From assembly GCA_016647705.1 (NCBI GenBank), contig CM028339.1, positions 16,820,803-16,884,802 of the forward strand: 64,000 bases of DNA, written 5' to 3'. Of this stretch, positions 1 through 14,504 are shown in pieces. Below the pieces are notes generated by a model. That model was not told the origin of the DNA, ran no database searches, and saw only the letters and a program-made list of their open reading frames with translations. The DNA is from Eucommia ulmoides (taxonomy: Eukaryota; Streptophyta; Magnoliopsida; Garryales; Eucommiaceae). Each line of letters starts with the position of its first letter. Positions within the stretch are counted from its first letter, which is position 1. Made by a program: the position numbers and the translations under genes.

Positions 1-1059
1 ATTTGCTATTGAATGTAACTTATAGTAAATATTATAGTATGTAGAATAATTCACTACAAATATTCTAGAAAGCGTACATGAGACAGTATATATTTCATTA
101 AATAAAATAGACGACAACGATTATTTTAGAACATTTACAAACATTACAAAATTATATTCTTCAACAATGAATTAAAATATATGAAATTAGTAAATAAATA
201 AAATTATATTTACAGTCTTTTAACGATGATAATCTCATAAATTTATACCGATCGAGGCTATCGTTTAATAATATTTCCTTAAAGCAAATTTCGCCTCCTC
301 TAAGGTGCCTACAGTTACTCATGCGTTTGTTTTGCTTGATACAACGATCACAATCTTTCAATGCTCGCACTAGAAATCAAAAGATACGGTGAACAAAAGA
401 AATGTTGAACTCTCTCTTAAGAATAAAATAACATAGTGGAAGATGTCCTAAGTTTTCATGCCTACATGATAATGCAAACTTTTTTATTTATAGAGTAAAC
501 AAATGAGTAATTTCAACACACCAAAAGTCTCACTTTAAAGCCAGTAAGAACACTTTAAAACCACTAAACTTAATCACATGTAACTCCTTATAGAAAATAA
601 GCTACAAATATGAAGAGACAAGTTCTGTTTGTTTAAGAAAATTGCTAGAATCAATTTAAAGAAAATTCTAGAAAGAATTATCTCAATTTGGATCAACCCA
701 AGTCCAAACCCAAAACCACGATCCAACCCGGATCCGCAATCCAAAATGGATTATAAAAGTGGTTTAAGTGTTTTTCATCAACCAATATGGAATTACTCAT
801 TTTACATAAGGGTTATTGAGGAGAGAGGGAGTGAAATTTGGGCTAAATTATTTTCAACGTCCGTACTGAAGAAGAGATTCTTTCCCCGTCATTGCTTCAC
901 CATGTCATCCAGTCTTGTCTCGTAAGTAGGGAGCTGATTGTTGTTCCAGGCGTTGATCCGGGCGACGGATATATCGACAACGATGATGACTTTAATCGAC
1001 GGGCACTTTAGGGCAATGACCGCCATTGTCGAACCCCCAACATATCCAGTTCTGATGCA

Positions 1060-1620
1060 ACAGATCTTCACCATTTTTATGAATATTCGTTGTTTTTGTG
1101 AACGTTCTATATCTTTCATATCTGATTTTGATTTGTTTGGTTTTTGTTGCTTATTCTCTTGGTGAATATTCATATCAATTGGGTTTTTGGTGCATGTTCG
1201 TTGTGATCTCGGATCTCGTTTTTTATGAATATTCATACTGTTTTGTGTTAATTTTGTTTAATTGATTTTTGGTGAATGTTCGTTGCATTTTTTTTTTTTT
1301 TTGTGAACGTTTGGTTCATATCTGTTTTGATTTGTTTGGTTTTTATTGATTTTGGTAGAGTTGTTGATTCATTTGTGAATATTTGTTTTGTTGATTTTTC
1401 TTGTTCTTTGCAAATGTTCGAATCATTTTTTTATTTTTAATTTTGTGAATATTCATTGTGATTTGGTGAAGTTCATGTTGGTTCAAATTTGTTTTGAATT
1501 TTGGTGGAGTTGTTGTTTATTAGTTATGAATATTTCTTTTTGTTGTTCTCTGTGAACATTCAAACCGTGAATGTATGGACTGAATGTTTTTATACATTAA
1601 CATTGTAATGGCCATTCATA
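1060..1620. repeat. Degenerate interspersed short repeats
   Basis: Variants of TGAATATTCGTTG, GTGAACGTTC and GATTTGTTTGGTTTTT recur many times at irregular spacing. GAATATTC and GAACGTTC are themselves palindromes. No terminal repeats were found, so the class is unknown. Confidence 0.35.
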
Positions 1621-2839
1621 GAAGCAATTAAAGGATTTTAACGTTCACAAATTACCTAATCAATTTGCTTGCAACATAAATATGGATATTCATACTACAA
1701 CACGTCTTAAAAAACGTTCACCACGAGGAGACACATTCACATGTAATTCAATAGTTCTAATGTTCAAAATTGCTAATGTACTGTTCAATTATCATTTTTG
1801 AACGTTCATCCACTGAGCAAAAAATGATTGCGACATTACACAGAGCACCAAAAAATTTTGAACATTATCCAGTGATTGTGTTAACTAAATATTCAGGATT
1901 CTCTTTTTTTTTGGATGGTGAGTGCTTCGAATCAGCCTTTTCCGGTATTGATGAGGGAGGAAAGCCGTTGAATGTTTAGGTTAGATTTTTTGGAATTCTG
2001 GTGATATGGATGAATGTTTTTGGCAATCGAACTTGTATCGTGAATAAAGGGAGATATATATGGTAAGTTGATTGATTAGTGGGATAGTGGTTGCGCTATT
2101 TTTTAGGAAACAAAACAGGTGATTTTTCTCAGAGAAACTGTCTCACAAGTCATATAAACATTAACAAATTCACTTTTTTATCTAAAAAATTCACAAATTA
2201 TAACATTAGAAACAGGATTATTTGTGCATTAATTTGATGTATATATTTTTATTTTTTGAACAAAAAATTGGTTCATAGCAGTGGTTTTTTCAGACTTTGG
2301 TGATATATTTGGGAATTGTGCACTTCCCATAAATGCAATGGTTACACAACAATGAATGGCATGAGTTTGTAAATATAATATCAATTGGGGGGCAAATGTT
2401 GGGGACTATTTTGTAAGAATTAAAAAAATTATTTTCCTAGTTGAGAGGTTCATTTTATAAATTGTATATCTCTTAGGGTCTATATATTAAATTTTCGTTT
2501 AGACTTACTTTTTATTTTTTAGAGTTTAAACTTGAGACATTTTTTGCTATTTCAGCAAATATCAAGGACATCTAATGTCACTTTCATACTAACTGAATAT
2601 CCTTTATCTTTTCTATTTGATTACTCATGACACCTTCTATCACATTTTATTTACAAAAATAGCCTTGCAACGTAATATTTTTTTATTGTTTGTTTCCCAT
2701 TTTTTAATTTTTATTTTCTATTTTCTACTCTCTCTCCCACTCTTGTGTTTCTATTTTTTTCACTTTTAAACTTTTTACTTTATTTTGTATTTTTTTTATT
2801 CATTTATTTTATTTTTGGCATTTTTTGGTATGGCATTTG

Positions 2840-3240
2840 TAGACAAAAACATAGAAAGTAAAATTTAGAAAAAAAGAAAAAAGAAAAAAAAATAAAAAAA
2901 ATAAGCAAATATATATATTTTTTTCTTTTCTTGTTTTAAAATTTGAACTTTTCTTTTTATTTTCTTTTATGTTTTTTGCTTTCTAATTTTTTATTTTTGA
3001 TTTCTTTTTTTTTATAGACACCATATATAAAATATAAAGAAATAAAAGTAAAACAAATAAAATCAAAAAAATCAAAACAAAAGCAAAAAATAGAAATAGA
3101 AATAGAAATAGAAAACCAAAGGAAAAAAAAAATAAAGAGTAGAAAACAAAAATAAAAAATAAAAAACAAAGGCAAAGATAAAGAGTAGAAAATAAAAACA
3201 AAAGCAAGAAAATAAAAGAATAAGAAAAAAATTATGTTGC
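2840..3240. repeat. Low-complexity A/T-rich tract
   Basis: Long stretches of AAAATA, AAAAG and AGAAATAG on the + strand, flanked at 2700-2820 and 2920-3010 by T-rich sequence. Open frames across it are composition artefacts. Confidence 0.7.
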
Positions 3241-3374
3241 AAGAGTATTTTTTTGTCAATAAAATAGATGTCTCAATTATTATTTAAATAATTATTGGAT
3301 CCCACGTTGATGTTGGACCCCCTAATATTTGTTTGCAATAATTTGGCTACTTTTACCTTGGGTGTGAAAAGGCG

Positions 3375-3488
3375 TATTGAATCCCACATCGATCATGATA
3401 TGTAATTCTAAACTATATATAAAGTTTAAGGCAATCCTTCTCTTACAAGGTGTCTTTTGATAGTAAGTTAGTCTATTCGTTTCGTACA
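3375..3488 (+). repeat. TRIM LTR copy 1
   Basis: Starts TATTGAATCCCACATCG and ends TTTCGTACA just before the PBS-like TGGAATCAAACC. TATATATAAAG lies inside. Confidence 0.75.
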
Positions 3489-3815
3489 TGGAATCAAACC
3501 CAGGACCCTTGTCCGATGTTGCCACATGATATTCGTTAGCAGTGATTTGTCAAAGTCTACCATGCGCGTATTAGAGGTGTCTTTGAGAGCGAGTTAGACT
3601 CATTGCATTTTTACATGGTATCAAAGCTAGACCTTTTGTCTAATGTTGGGTTTGTTGGATCCATATCAATTTTGGTCCGCTTGATATTTGTTCGCAGTGA
3701 TTTGCCAAAGTTCACCATGTGCGTAAGGGGGTATGTTGAATCTCATATCAATGTTGGGCCCCTCGATATCCATTCGCAATAATTTGTCAAAATTCACCCT
3801 ACATGTGAGGGGGCA

Positions 3816-3930
3816 TGTTGAATCCCACATCGCTTGTGTTACATGATCCTGAACTATATATAAAGCATAGGGCAATCCTCCTTTTACAAAGCGTCTTTTG
3901 AGAGTGAGTTAGGCCCATTAGGTTTCTATA
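3816..3930 (+). repeat. TRIM LTR copy 2
   Basis: Starts TGTTGAATCCCACATCG directly after the purine tract GTGAGGGGGCA and ends TTTCTATA before the PBS-like TAGTATTAGAGC. Confidence 0.8.
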
Positions 3931-4049
3931 TAGTATTAGAGCTAGAACTTTTATTTGATGTTGTGGGTGTTAAATCCCACATCCATGTTGGGCCCCCTGA
4001 TATCCGTTCGCGATGGTTTATCAAATTCCTCTTCGCTCGTGAGGAGATC

Positions 4050-4164
4050 TGTTGAATCCCACATCGTTTCTGTTACTTGATCCTGAGTTATATATAAAGT
4101 TAAGGGCAATCATCCTTTTACAAGGCGTCTTTTGAGAGTGAATTAGGCCTATTGAGTTTCTATA
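4050..4164 (+). repeat. TRIM LTR copy 3
   Basis: Starts TGTTGAATCCCACATCG and ends GTTTCTATA; 115 bp like copy 2. It is preceded by GTGAGGAGATC, a decayed purine tract. Confidence 0.8.
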
Positions 4165-4314
4165 ATGATAGATAGTGATCTTTTTATGTATCAAAATGAC
4201 ACAAAATATCCTAGATATAAAGCCTTTTTTTTACCTTATCATTTCCTCATCGCGTAAATTTCATGTGTTTTAGACTCTCGTAACCATTACTCAACCAATT
4301 TGAGTGATTAATTT

Positions 4315-4471
4315 TGTTAAGATAATTGAGAAGTATGAGAATGAATCATGAACTGATATTATGAAAGTGATACAAGAATACAACGATACATACACATATT
4401 TATAGAGGAAGTGGGGGTTAGGATTTTGCCCTAATGGGCTACGTGGGCCAAGCCCATATAATACATTAACA
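4315..4471 (-). repeat. Copia 3' LTR
   Basis: 157 bp, TGTTAAGATAATTG...ACATTAACA on the + strand; partner of 9434-9590. On the - strand it directly follows the polypurine tract. Confidence 0.93.
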
Positions 4472-4480
4472 TCCCCCCTC
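4472..4480 (-). other. Copia polypurine tract
   Basis: The - strand reads GAGGGGGGA immediately before the 3' LTR, the position where plus-strand DNA synthesis is primed. Confidence 0.85.
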
Positions 4481-4848
4481 AAAATCAAGGTGGTAAGTGA
4501 GAGGTGAATTTTAGTTTGGAAACCAGATAGTAAAAGCGTTCGGGTTGATGAGCCTTAGTGAAAATGTCTGTTGTCTGATCGGCTGAACTGACGGATTATA
4601 GATGAACCGTATTCTGGAGAATGTGATGACGAATGAAGTGGGAATCGGTCTCGATATGTTTTGTACGTTTGTGGAATACATCATTGTGAGCGATCTTAAT
4701 AGCACTCCTGTTGTCACAGTGTAGGGTAGTGGTAACATGAGAAAAGATGCCCATGTCAACGAGAAGCCATCGAAACCAGAGAAGTTCTTGAGTTACATCA
4801 GCCATGGCACGATATTCAGCTTCAGTACTTGAGCGAGCAACCACAGTT
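4481..4848 (-). pseudogene. Copia RNase H domain, broken
   Basis: The frame holds VARSSTEAEYRAMAD, then CDNRSA and TKHIETDSHFIRHH, the standard tail of copia pol (family consensus SSTEAEYRAL, TKHIEIDCHF). An in-frame TAA follows the NTVHL residues. Beyond it the frame can still be read as SSADQTTDIFTKAHQPERF up to a TGA beside the polypurine tract, so the original polyprotein ended at about 4480. The catalytic E of STEAEYR and the D of CDNRSA are visible. The stop shows that the copy is dead. Confidence 0.9.
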
Positions 4849-5072
4849 TGTTTCTTACTACACTAGGAAATGAGATAATTACCCAAAAAGAAACAGTAAC
4901 CAGTGGTTGAATGTCTGTCGGTGGGGTCCCTGGCCCAATTGGCATCAAAATAAGCTTATAAGACGGGAGCAGATTGAGTTGAGAAATGAAGCCCATGAAA
5001 TAAAGTACCTTTAACATACCAAAGAATATGAAGAACAACCGAGTAATGGGTAGTCCGAGGAGCGAAAAAGAA

Positions 5073-5873
5073 CTAGCTGACCTGATGAACAACATAGGCA
5101 ATGTCAGGGCAAGTAATAGTGAGATATACAAGACTTCCAACCAGTTGGAGATATAAAATGGCATCCTGAAGAAGTGAACCATCAAGTGGAATAAGTCTGA
5201 CGTTCGGCTCGAGAGGAGTAGTAGCAGTGGTTAAGTTAGTGATCCCAGTCTTGGAAAGGAGATCCAAGGCATATTTGGCCTGAGAGAAAAAATATACATC
5301 AGGACCCGATGAGACTTCAAGGCCAAGAAAATAGGTGAGCACGCTAAGGTCTCTCATCTTGAATTGGTCACTTAGAAACTTTTTGAGTTCAGAAATGCCA
5401 TGTGGATCATCTCCAGTAATAACTATATTATCCATGTATAGTAAAAGAATGATAATATCGTTGGCAGTATAACGAATAAACAAAGCCAAATCATGAGCAC
5501 TAGGTGTGAACCCAAACTGATGAATAGTAGTGCTGAATTTGGCAAATCAGGTACGTGGAGCTTGTTTTAAACTATATAGGGCACGGCGAATATAACAAAC
5601 TTTATTTCGAAGGGCATCCAGCCCGGGAGGGGTATACATATAGACTTCCTCAATAAGATTGTCATTGAGAAATACATTTTTAACATCCATTTGAAAGAGG
5701 GTCCATCTTCGAATGGCGGCGACGGCAATAAGTATACGGACAAATGTGAGTCTCGCCACTGGAGCAAATGTCTCTTCATAGTCAATACCATATTCTTGAG
5801 CAAATCCATCGGCAACAAGCCGGGCTTTATATCGCTCAACAAAACCATCAGAAAGTGTCTTGATCTTAGACAC
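5073..5873 (-). pseudogene. Copia reverse transcriptase, broken
   Basis: Two frames cover the RT. 5873-5547 has SDGFVERYKARLVADGFAQ, YEETFAPVARLTFVRIL and FQMDVKNVFLN, all near the copia consensus (YKARLVAKGF, DYxETFAPVAK, QLDVKNAFLHG). 5489-5073 has LLLYMDNIVITG, where copia elements have YVDD: the second catalytic Asp is Asn, so the active site is lost even without the frameshift at about 5490-5550. LTYFLGLEV and GSLVYLTITCPDIAY follow as expected. Confidence 0.92.
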
Positions 5874-6439
5874 CCATTTGCACCCAATAAGAGTTTTTCC
5901 AAGGGGCAGATCAATTATATCTTAGGTATGAGTTTTGGCTAGAGCCTGAAGTTCTTCATCCATTATTTTCTGCCAAAGAGGATTAGTACTAGCCTCCTAA
6001 TTTGATTAAGGCTTATGCAGATGAAGTATAGTGGAAAAACAATGATAATCAGCAAAATAAGAAAGACGATGAGTTACCCTGGTAGATCTGTAGGAGTGAT
6101 CTGGAGGATGGCTCTCAGGGGGAGTCGGTGCAGACTCATCAGACATAGGAATATCCTTGGGCACGATCGATTGAGTTGGAGGGGTGCGGTCAGCTGATGG
6201 TTCTAGAGTTGGAGCTGAGTCTGGAGAAATAAGGTCAGCTGGTGGTTCCGAAACAGAAGGGGTGATATCAGCTGATGATTCTGAGGTGGACTCAACCGTA
6301 CCTGAAACTGAATTCTCGGGAAATAACTCAATAGATGGATCAGTAAAGAATCTAGAGTTAGTGAGGGTTGACATATCAAATGATCGTAAGGAAGAGAACA
6401 TTTGGTGTTCCCAAAAAATGACATGACGGGGGATACGAA

Positions 6440-7172
6440 GGGTCTTAGAAATAGGATCCTAACACCGATATCCCTTATGTTCAATACCATATCCAATGAA
6501 ATAACACAAGTGAGCCATTGGTTGCAATTTGTTGTGTTCATGTGGTTTGAGAAGAATAAAACAAACACAACCAAAGACTTTGAGTTCAGAGTAATCATGA
6601 GGTTTACCGAAAAGGCGTTCGAATGAGGACTGATTCTGGATTGTGACAGAAGGGACACGGGTGATTGTGTATACTGCTATTAAGGCAGCATCAGCCCAGA
6701 AACATTCAGGACATGATGACGAAATGAGTAGAGCACGAACGGTATCAAGAATATATCTATATTTGCGTTCGACTCGTCCATTTTGTTGGAAAGTTCCGGG
6801 GCACGAACGGTGGGGAAGGGTGCCATTTTTGTGAAGTATGTTTAGAAAAGCACGGTTTTTGTATTCCATTATATTATATGAACGAAAAACTTTGATATTC
6901 CGAGAGAATTGAGTTTAAACCATAGAAGAAAAGTCAGAATATATTTGAAAGAGTTCAGATATGTTTTTCCTAAGAAATAACCCGGTATAATGAGAATAGT
7001 CATCCACAAATATAGCAAAATAGCGAGCACCACTTATTGATGCATGAGGAGAAGGCCCCCAAACATCAGAATATACTAAATCAAAAGGTATAAAAGAAAC
7101 AAATTGACTTTCATTAAAAGGTAAAACTGATTGTTTCGCAAGTTGACACTGAATACAATGAAAAGACTCATG
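6440..7172 (-). pseudogene. Copia integrase core, broken
   Basis: 6869-6459 encodes GTFQQNGRVERKYRYILDT (consensus TPQQNGVAERKNRHLLE, containing the catalytic Glu), then CPECFWADAALIAVYTITRVPS and LKVFGCVCFILLKPHEHNKLQP, the usual end of the copia integrase. The part up to 7172, where the catalytic Asp residues should lie, is interrupted by stops. The sequence to 5874 that links integrase to RT is a low-complexity S/P/E-rich linker with further frame breaks. Confidence 0.88.
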
Positions 7173-7637
7173 CTAAAATGAACTTAACTGACCACTAGAA
7201 ATAAGAGAACGTAGACGGATGAATAAAGTGTGACCTAATCGAGAGTGCCACAATTCCACGAGTGAGAGTGTTGGGATGGATGCAGCTGATTGGTTTGGTG
7301 ATTGCGAAGATGGGACTTGAAGGTGAGTGAGCTCAAAGAGGCATCCAACTTTACGGCTGGTTCTAAGGAGTTTTCCTGTCTGAGGGTCCTGCACACGACA
7401 ATCAGTAGAAGAAAAATGTAAGTCAGGTCCAAGATCACATAGTTGTCCAACAAATATAAGATTAAGCGTAATATTAAGGACCAAAATATGTGTCAGGGAG
7501 AGACAAATGAGAACTGTCAACATGTCCAGTGTGGCTAACCAACATATTTGATCCATTGGCAGTGTAAATAGTAGGTGCATGCTCATCACGGGTTTTGGAA
7601 GAAAAGATAGAGGCATCAAGCAGAACCAAAATATCAT
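7173..7637 (-). pseudogene. Copia protease tail and GAG-pre-integrase
   Basis: The translated frame ends LVELWHSRLGHTLFIRLRSL, the HxRLGH signature of the GAG-pre-integrase region that precedes the copia integrase zinc finger. The stretch before it corresponds to the end of the aspartic protease region, but I cannot see an intact DSG active-site triad. It lies in the expected place between gag and integrase. Confidence 0.8.
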
Positions 7638-7686
7638 TGGGATGTACCTGGTGTAGCTGACATGGCTATATTGTTACCAGTTTTAT

Positions 7687-8646
7687 TTAGAGCCTCAGTA
7701 AGCGCGGTGCAGATACCACTCCAATCAGGTGGAGAACTGGATGAAGTTGGTGTAGCATCAGTGGCAACAACAGCAGCATTTCTTGGCTTGGAATAGGACC
7801 GATTGTGAGAGCCTCGAGAGTGATATTGGTTCCCATTTTACTGATTTCCAGATGGAAGTTTAGGACAGTCTCCAAGGTAGTGGCCCGGTTCTCTGCAGAC
7901 TTTACACAGGCGGGAAGGACATTTGAGTAATTCATGCCCTTGTGAATGACAATATATACAGTATAAAGGCTTCTAGAATGGGTTGACCTTGGCATCTGGT
8001 GTGGCAAAAACAACTAGTGGTGCAGGAGCAACTGGTACTACAAGGGCAACATCTAGATGAGATCCTTATAATGTGGCAAGACGAGTTTCCTCACTGAGTA
8101 GATCAGAAAAGACATTGTTTAAGGAAGGCATTGCGCCCCAATGTAGGATTGAAGCTCGTACAGGCTCAAATTCTTTTCTCAAGCCCATCAGGAATTGCAT
8201 AATGCGTGTATCAATTCGGTACTTTCCATGAACATCAGCGTCTTTTGTGCATTCCCAGGTTGGCTCAGTAAGAGCCAACTGATTCCACACGGCAGTCATC
8301 TGAGATAGAAAACTGTTGACAGATTGCCTAGGTTCTTGGCGCATGTTATGAAGAGTGGAAAGAAGACAATACCGATTTGAAAGATCTGCCCTGGTGTAGC
8401 GTTGCTGGAGAAGATCCCAAACTTCTTTAGTTGTATGGAGTGTACCAAAATGAAGTTTGATCTCTAGGATAATGGTGGCATAAAACCATGTGAGAATCTG
8501 GTGATTTTTGTTATCCCAGTTCTCTTGACGGTCAATGTATTTGTTAGCATTTTCGTCATCCTTCTTCTTGGGTCAGTAATATCTCCAGTCATATAAAGCC
8601 ATAATTTTTGTCCATGGAGGAAACCAGACATTTCTTGAGCCCACAC
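7687..8646 (-). pseudogene. Copia gag (UBN2-type) with CCHC knuckle, broken
   Basis: 8646-8464 and 8344-8066 contain copia gag text: MWAQEMSGFLHGQKLW, then RQEPRQSVNSFLSQMTAVWNQL and RIMQFLMGLRKEFEPVRASIL (consensus IxxFLxGLxxxFxxVRxQIL). At 7865-7906 one - strand frame reads CKVCREPGHYLGDC, an exact C-x2-C-x4-H-x4-C zinc knuckle for RNA binding. The main open frame has shifted away from it, so at least one frameshift lies between. Confidence 0.88.
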
Positions 8647-9415
8647 AACATAATTAGATTCATCCAGAATAGTAGTGATAACTCGGGGTAAAAGGAAGTA
8701 TATTCTATGAGCCTTAAATCACAAAATAGAGGCCGTAAACAGAATCAGAACATCGAAAAACCCCAGGAACCGGTCCAACTTTGCAAAAAACCAATCTAAA
8801 AACGCCTGAACCAGTCAAAGATAACTACCTTAGCTAAACCGGTAAGGTGGCAATTGAAAGGTTGAGTGACGCTGACGTGGCGATAATGTGGTGCTGATGT
8901 GGTGATGACGTGGTGCTAAGGTGGCACTGACTAGGCAATGACTAAGCTGCTGACTAGATTTAGGGCTGACGTGGCACTGTTGGCCTGAAAACAAGGCGCG
9001 TAGATCTAACGCGAATAGGGAGCCAAACCTTTAGGCCGCACATGAGGGCACGTCCAACGTCGGAACAAGATTATTTTTGCGATTTGGAATCATCTCGTCG
9101 AGGCAGTTCCGATGGTATATCTTGAGATGGATTTGGAGCCCTGGTTGAGGCTGTAGATCCCAAAATTCGAGACGACGAAGGGTGGTGATACGACGGGATG
9201 TTGAAGCCGCGTAAGGGCGCGTGTGATCTCCGGTGGCGGTGATTTTGGTGGCATTTTATTCGTCTCTGCAAGACGAAGACAGTGGTGTGGTGGTTGTTGA
9301 TACCGGAGAAAGGATCAAGCCTACAGTAGCAACGGAAATCTAGGGAGAATAAGGGCGGCGGCAACGACGGAAGCTTTAGGGTTTCAAAAATTTTAGGGAG
9401 AACAGGTCCAAGAAA

Positions 9416-9433
9416 GACTTGATATTGATACCA
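9416..9433 (-). other. Copia primer-binding site
   Basis: The - strand immediately after the 5' LTR reads TGGTATCA followed by ATATCAAG. TGGTATCA matches the initiator-Met tRNA 3' end used by most copia elements; the match stops after 8 bases. Confidence 0.85.
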
Positions 9434-9590
9434 TGTTAAGATAATTGAAAAGTGGGAGAATGAATCATGAATTGATATTATGAAAGTGATATAAAAATAC
9501 AACGATATATACACATACTTATAGGAGAAGTGAGAGTTAGGGTTTTGCCCTAATAGGCCACTTGGGCCAAACCCATATAATATATTAACA
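9434..9590 (-). repeat. Copia 5' LTR
   Basis: 157 bp, TGTTAAGATAATTG...ATATTAACA on the + strand; about 88% identical to 4315-4471 by eye. Confidence 0.93.
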
Positions 9591-9595
9591 ACTTT

Positions 9596-10232
9596 TACAT
9601 GTTTTAAGGTGATATAAATAGGTCCTCTCAAAAAAGTTTTTATTTTTAAAAGTTATATCTTATCGTTCACAACTTACATATGCTTGCTACGTTGTTAAAA
9701 AGAAAAAATGGTTGTTTTAGTGGGGTTTTTAGTGCAAATTTGATTATGAAACAGACGAGTAGGTCGAGTAGTTGTCAGAAAAGAATCGAAAGAGTTGACG
9801 AACAAACAAAAAGTTTCTCTCCTGAAACTTCCATGCCCCAATCCAATATAGTAATTCGTATTTTCTCGATTTATCTTTTTATTCTTTCTCCTCAATTTCC
9901 TTCCCCCCTCCACCAAATTTTCAATGAATTTTTTTTTACATCCACAAGTGTCGTTACACTCGCATAGAGTGTGAGACTAATCTCGTTCTGAATTGAGGGT
10001 GTAATTTGAAGTGATGTTTTAAGAGCACAACTTGGGAGGCGGGGTATGGAGAATACCATTATCTTCCATAAAGATAAATTCTCCTTGAATTTGTACTCTG
10101 TTTCTTCCCTTTATTGTTAGAATCTATGCCCTGTCCACTTCCATTTCTATTCCCACTCCCAAAAGGAAGAAAATGACATCTCTCCCTTCTCATATTATAT
10201 ATATATATACATGTTGATGTTACATCTTTGAG
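9596..10232. other. Upstream region of the E2 gene
   Basis: No gene seen. It holds AT-rich sequence and a pyrimidine-rich part near 10140-10190, and presumably contains the E2 promoter. Confidence 0.5.
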
Positions 10233-10246
10233 GTATATATAAATAG
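10233..10246 (+). promoter_or_regulatory. TATA box of the E2 gene
   Basis: TATATATAAATAG lies 43-56 bp upstream of the ATG at 10289. With usual TATA spacing the transcript would start near 10263-10270, giving a 5' leader of only about 20-25 nt, unless an upstream start is also used. Confidence 0.6.
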
Positions 10247-10288
10247 GTGTACTACCTCTTCATTTGTCAGTGGGACTTGGGGAAAATA

Positions 10289-12750
<2,462 letters not shown>

Positions 12751-14100
12751 GACTCACCTTAATATAATAATAATCAATGAATTTGAATTTCTTCTTTTTG
12801 TTTTTAATTTCTACACCTGTATTTGCATGTTATATATATATATATATATATATAAGCCTCAAAAAATGAGCTCAACAGGCATATATGAACTGTTGTTGAG
12901 TGATGATGTTATTGGATCCATGGGTTTGATTTCAATAATAAAACTTCTCATTTTTTTTGTCTATCATGTATTTAGAATTTTTTTTTAATTCTTTTTAATA
13001 TTTTAATTAATTTTAATTATGATATAAAATACAGTTGCATTTGGTTAAAATAATTCAATGAGAGATTTCACTTTGAAAAAAAAGAAATTACGATTTTTTT
13101 TCTTTCTAAAATCCCTTATATAAGTGATTTGTGAAAACCAATAAATTTGTAAAATGTAATTTGAAAGGAGGAAAATTGGATTTCACTTTGAACTAAAATT
13201 ATATTATTAAAATAGATATAAAAATTGTACAATTAAAATGATATTACTAAAATTTTATTATTAAAATAGGTATAAAATAGTATAATTAAAATGATATTAC
13301 TAAAATAGGTATAAAATTATATTATTAAATTACTAAACTAAAATTATATTATTAAGTATATTTTCACATTTTCTATTATTAAAATTCAATGAATTTCAAA
13401 ATTCTACATACAATTATTTATCTATCCAAATAAAAAAATTATGAAATTACATAATCAAATTCATCATCTGAATTAGTTATCAAAAAAAAATTGTAAACGA
13501 TGAGATTTCAAAATCTAGAATTTTGAAACTCTATCGTTAGCAAATTTTAAATGCAAATTTTACTATGAAAAAACTAACAATACACTGTGACTCGATGATT
13601 ATTTTGATGATCCAAAACGATTTAGATTCGTCATAAATAGAGGTTCAAAACAACATCCATTTCTTTGCAAGATTTGAAACCTCGTTGAATTGGTAATGTA
13701 TTCAGCACATTTTTTTCCAATTCAACAAGGTGTTGTAGTCGTAATGAATTTATTTGGTGCGTAGCTGAACTCACTCAGTTGAGATTGTAGGCTTCCCTAC
13801 TTGGCCTGTTTATAGTGTCGGACCAGAGTTTTTTTTTTTTTTTTTTAAACAGTCCAAGAAATTAAAATTTTAATCCATACAATCTTCACGCTACAATAAT
13901 TTTTTCAACAGTCCAAAAATCATTATACACTATAAAAATTAATACAATTTTTTAATGATAGAAATAACAACTTTTATATATTAAAGTAACTATTAATTTC
14001 TGAAAAAATTATTATAAAGCTCAATGGACTAAAATTTTAATTTTAAATTGTTCACCAAGAACTCCTTAAATCAATATAGTCAGCACATAGAGATAAGTGC
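12751..14100. other. Intergenic region between convergent genes
   Basis: 3' flank of the E2 gene with a (TA)n run at 12832-12852, then very AT-rich sequence. 13190-13360 repeats ATTAAAATGATATTACTAAAATAGGTATAAAAT two to three times. 13030-13560 has weakly complementary ends (GCATTTGGTTAAAA and TAAATGCAAATTTT), possibly a decayed MITE. No gene seen. Confidence 0.5.
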
Positions 14101-14504
14101 CAAAAATGTAGCACCAGAACAATTTAAACAAGTCATCATATGATAATGCGGCATTATCTGAAATAGCCTCCTATAGCCTGAAGTGCATACAAATTACAAG
14201 GAAAGGCGTATTGCTTTATAATGACACCAAAACCTGGAGGAACAAAATAATAGGACACGAAATTTCACAATAAATACTCGAGCCTCTGAAAAATGGCCTA
14301 CATAACAGAGAATATGTGATCCAGGTTTCAACCCAAACTAGACTTCTTTTCAAGAAATAAACAATGCCTGCAACTCCTGGTTAGTGCTATAGCAGCCAGC
14401 CACTCTTGATTCCTTTGATATTTTTATGTATTATCGAAAACAGAAATTTGCCTGTTGTTATATCAAGAATGCGTCAAGAACTGCTGCCGCCGCCGCCAGG
14501 CATA

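Larger units (their letters stand above)
1..3374. other. Intergenic AT-rich DNA, no gene recognised
   Basis: I see no coding pattern here. From about 1060 to 1620 the + strand carries loosely repeated GAATATTC, GAACGTTC and TTTGTTTGGTTTTTG words, as in a decayed transposon. From about 2840 to 3240 there are A-rich runs (AAAATA, AGAAATAG) whose open frames on the - strand are low-complexity F/L/I strings and are not believable proteins. Confidence 0.6.
3375..4164 (+). mobile_element. TRIM-type mini-retrotransposon chain
   Basis: Three copies of a 114-115 bp LTR-like unit beginning TGTTGAATCCCACATCG (first copy TATTG) alternate with short internal segments. Each LTR copy holds a TATATATAAAG box and the GGCAATC..TTACAA(G/A)G block. 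After LTR ends come PBS-like sites related to the initiator-Met site TGGTATCAGAGC: TGGAATCAAACC at 3489, TGGTATCAAAGC at about 3614, TAGTATTAGAGC at 3931. Before LTR starts come purine tracts (GTAAGGGGGTA before 3733, GTGAGGGGGCA before 3816). There is no coding capacity. This is the structure of a TRIM family that has multiplied head to tail, probably by LTR-LTR recombination. Confidence 0.8.
4315..9590 (-). mobile_element. Ty1/copia LTR retrotransposon, decayed
   Basis: A complete but broken copia element of 5276 bp. Its two 157 bp LTRs (4315-4471 and 9434-9590) begin TGTTA and end TAACA, and I count about 18 differences between them, so it is not recent. Flanks AATTT (4310-4314) and ACTTT (9591-9595) match at 4 of 5 positions, as expected for an aged target duplication. 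Read on the - strand the order is 5' LTR, initiator-Met-type PBS, gag with CCHC knuckle, GAG-pre-integrase, integrase, reverse transcriptase, RNase H, polypurine tract, 3' LTR. Integrase before RT makes it copia, not gypsy. Stops and frameshifts break every domain, so it cannot supply its own proteins. Confidence 0.95.

Noticed and set aside
629..1236. Overlapping frames of 98, 115 and 75 codons
   Set aside because: On both strands, no homology recognised, no splice or promoter context.
2957..3259. 100-codon F/L/I-rich frame on the - strand
   Set aside because: A product of AAAATA/AGAAATAG low-complexity DNA; mimics a membrane protein by composition only.
4315..9590. Potentially active copia element
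   Set aside because: LTRs differ at about 18 of 157 positions, YMDN replaces YVDD, and stops interrupt all domains.
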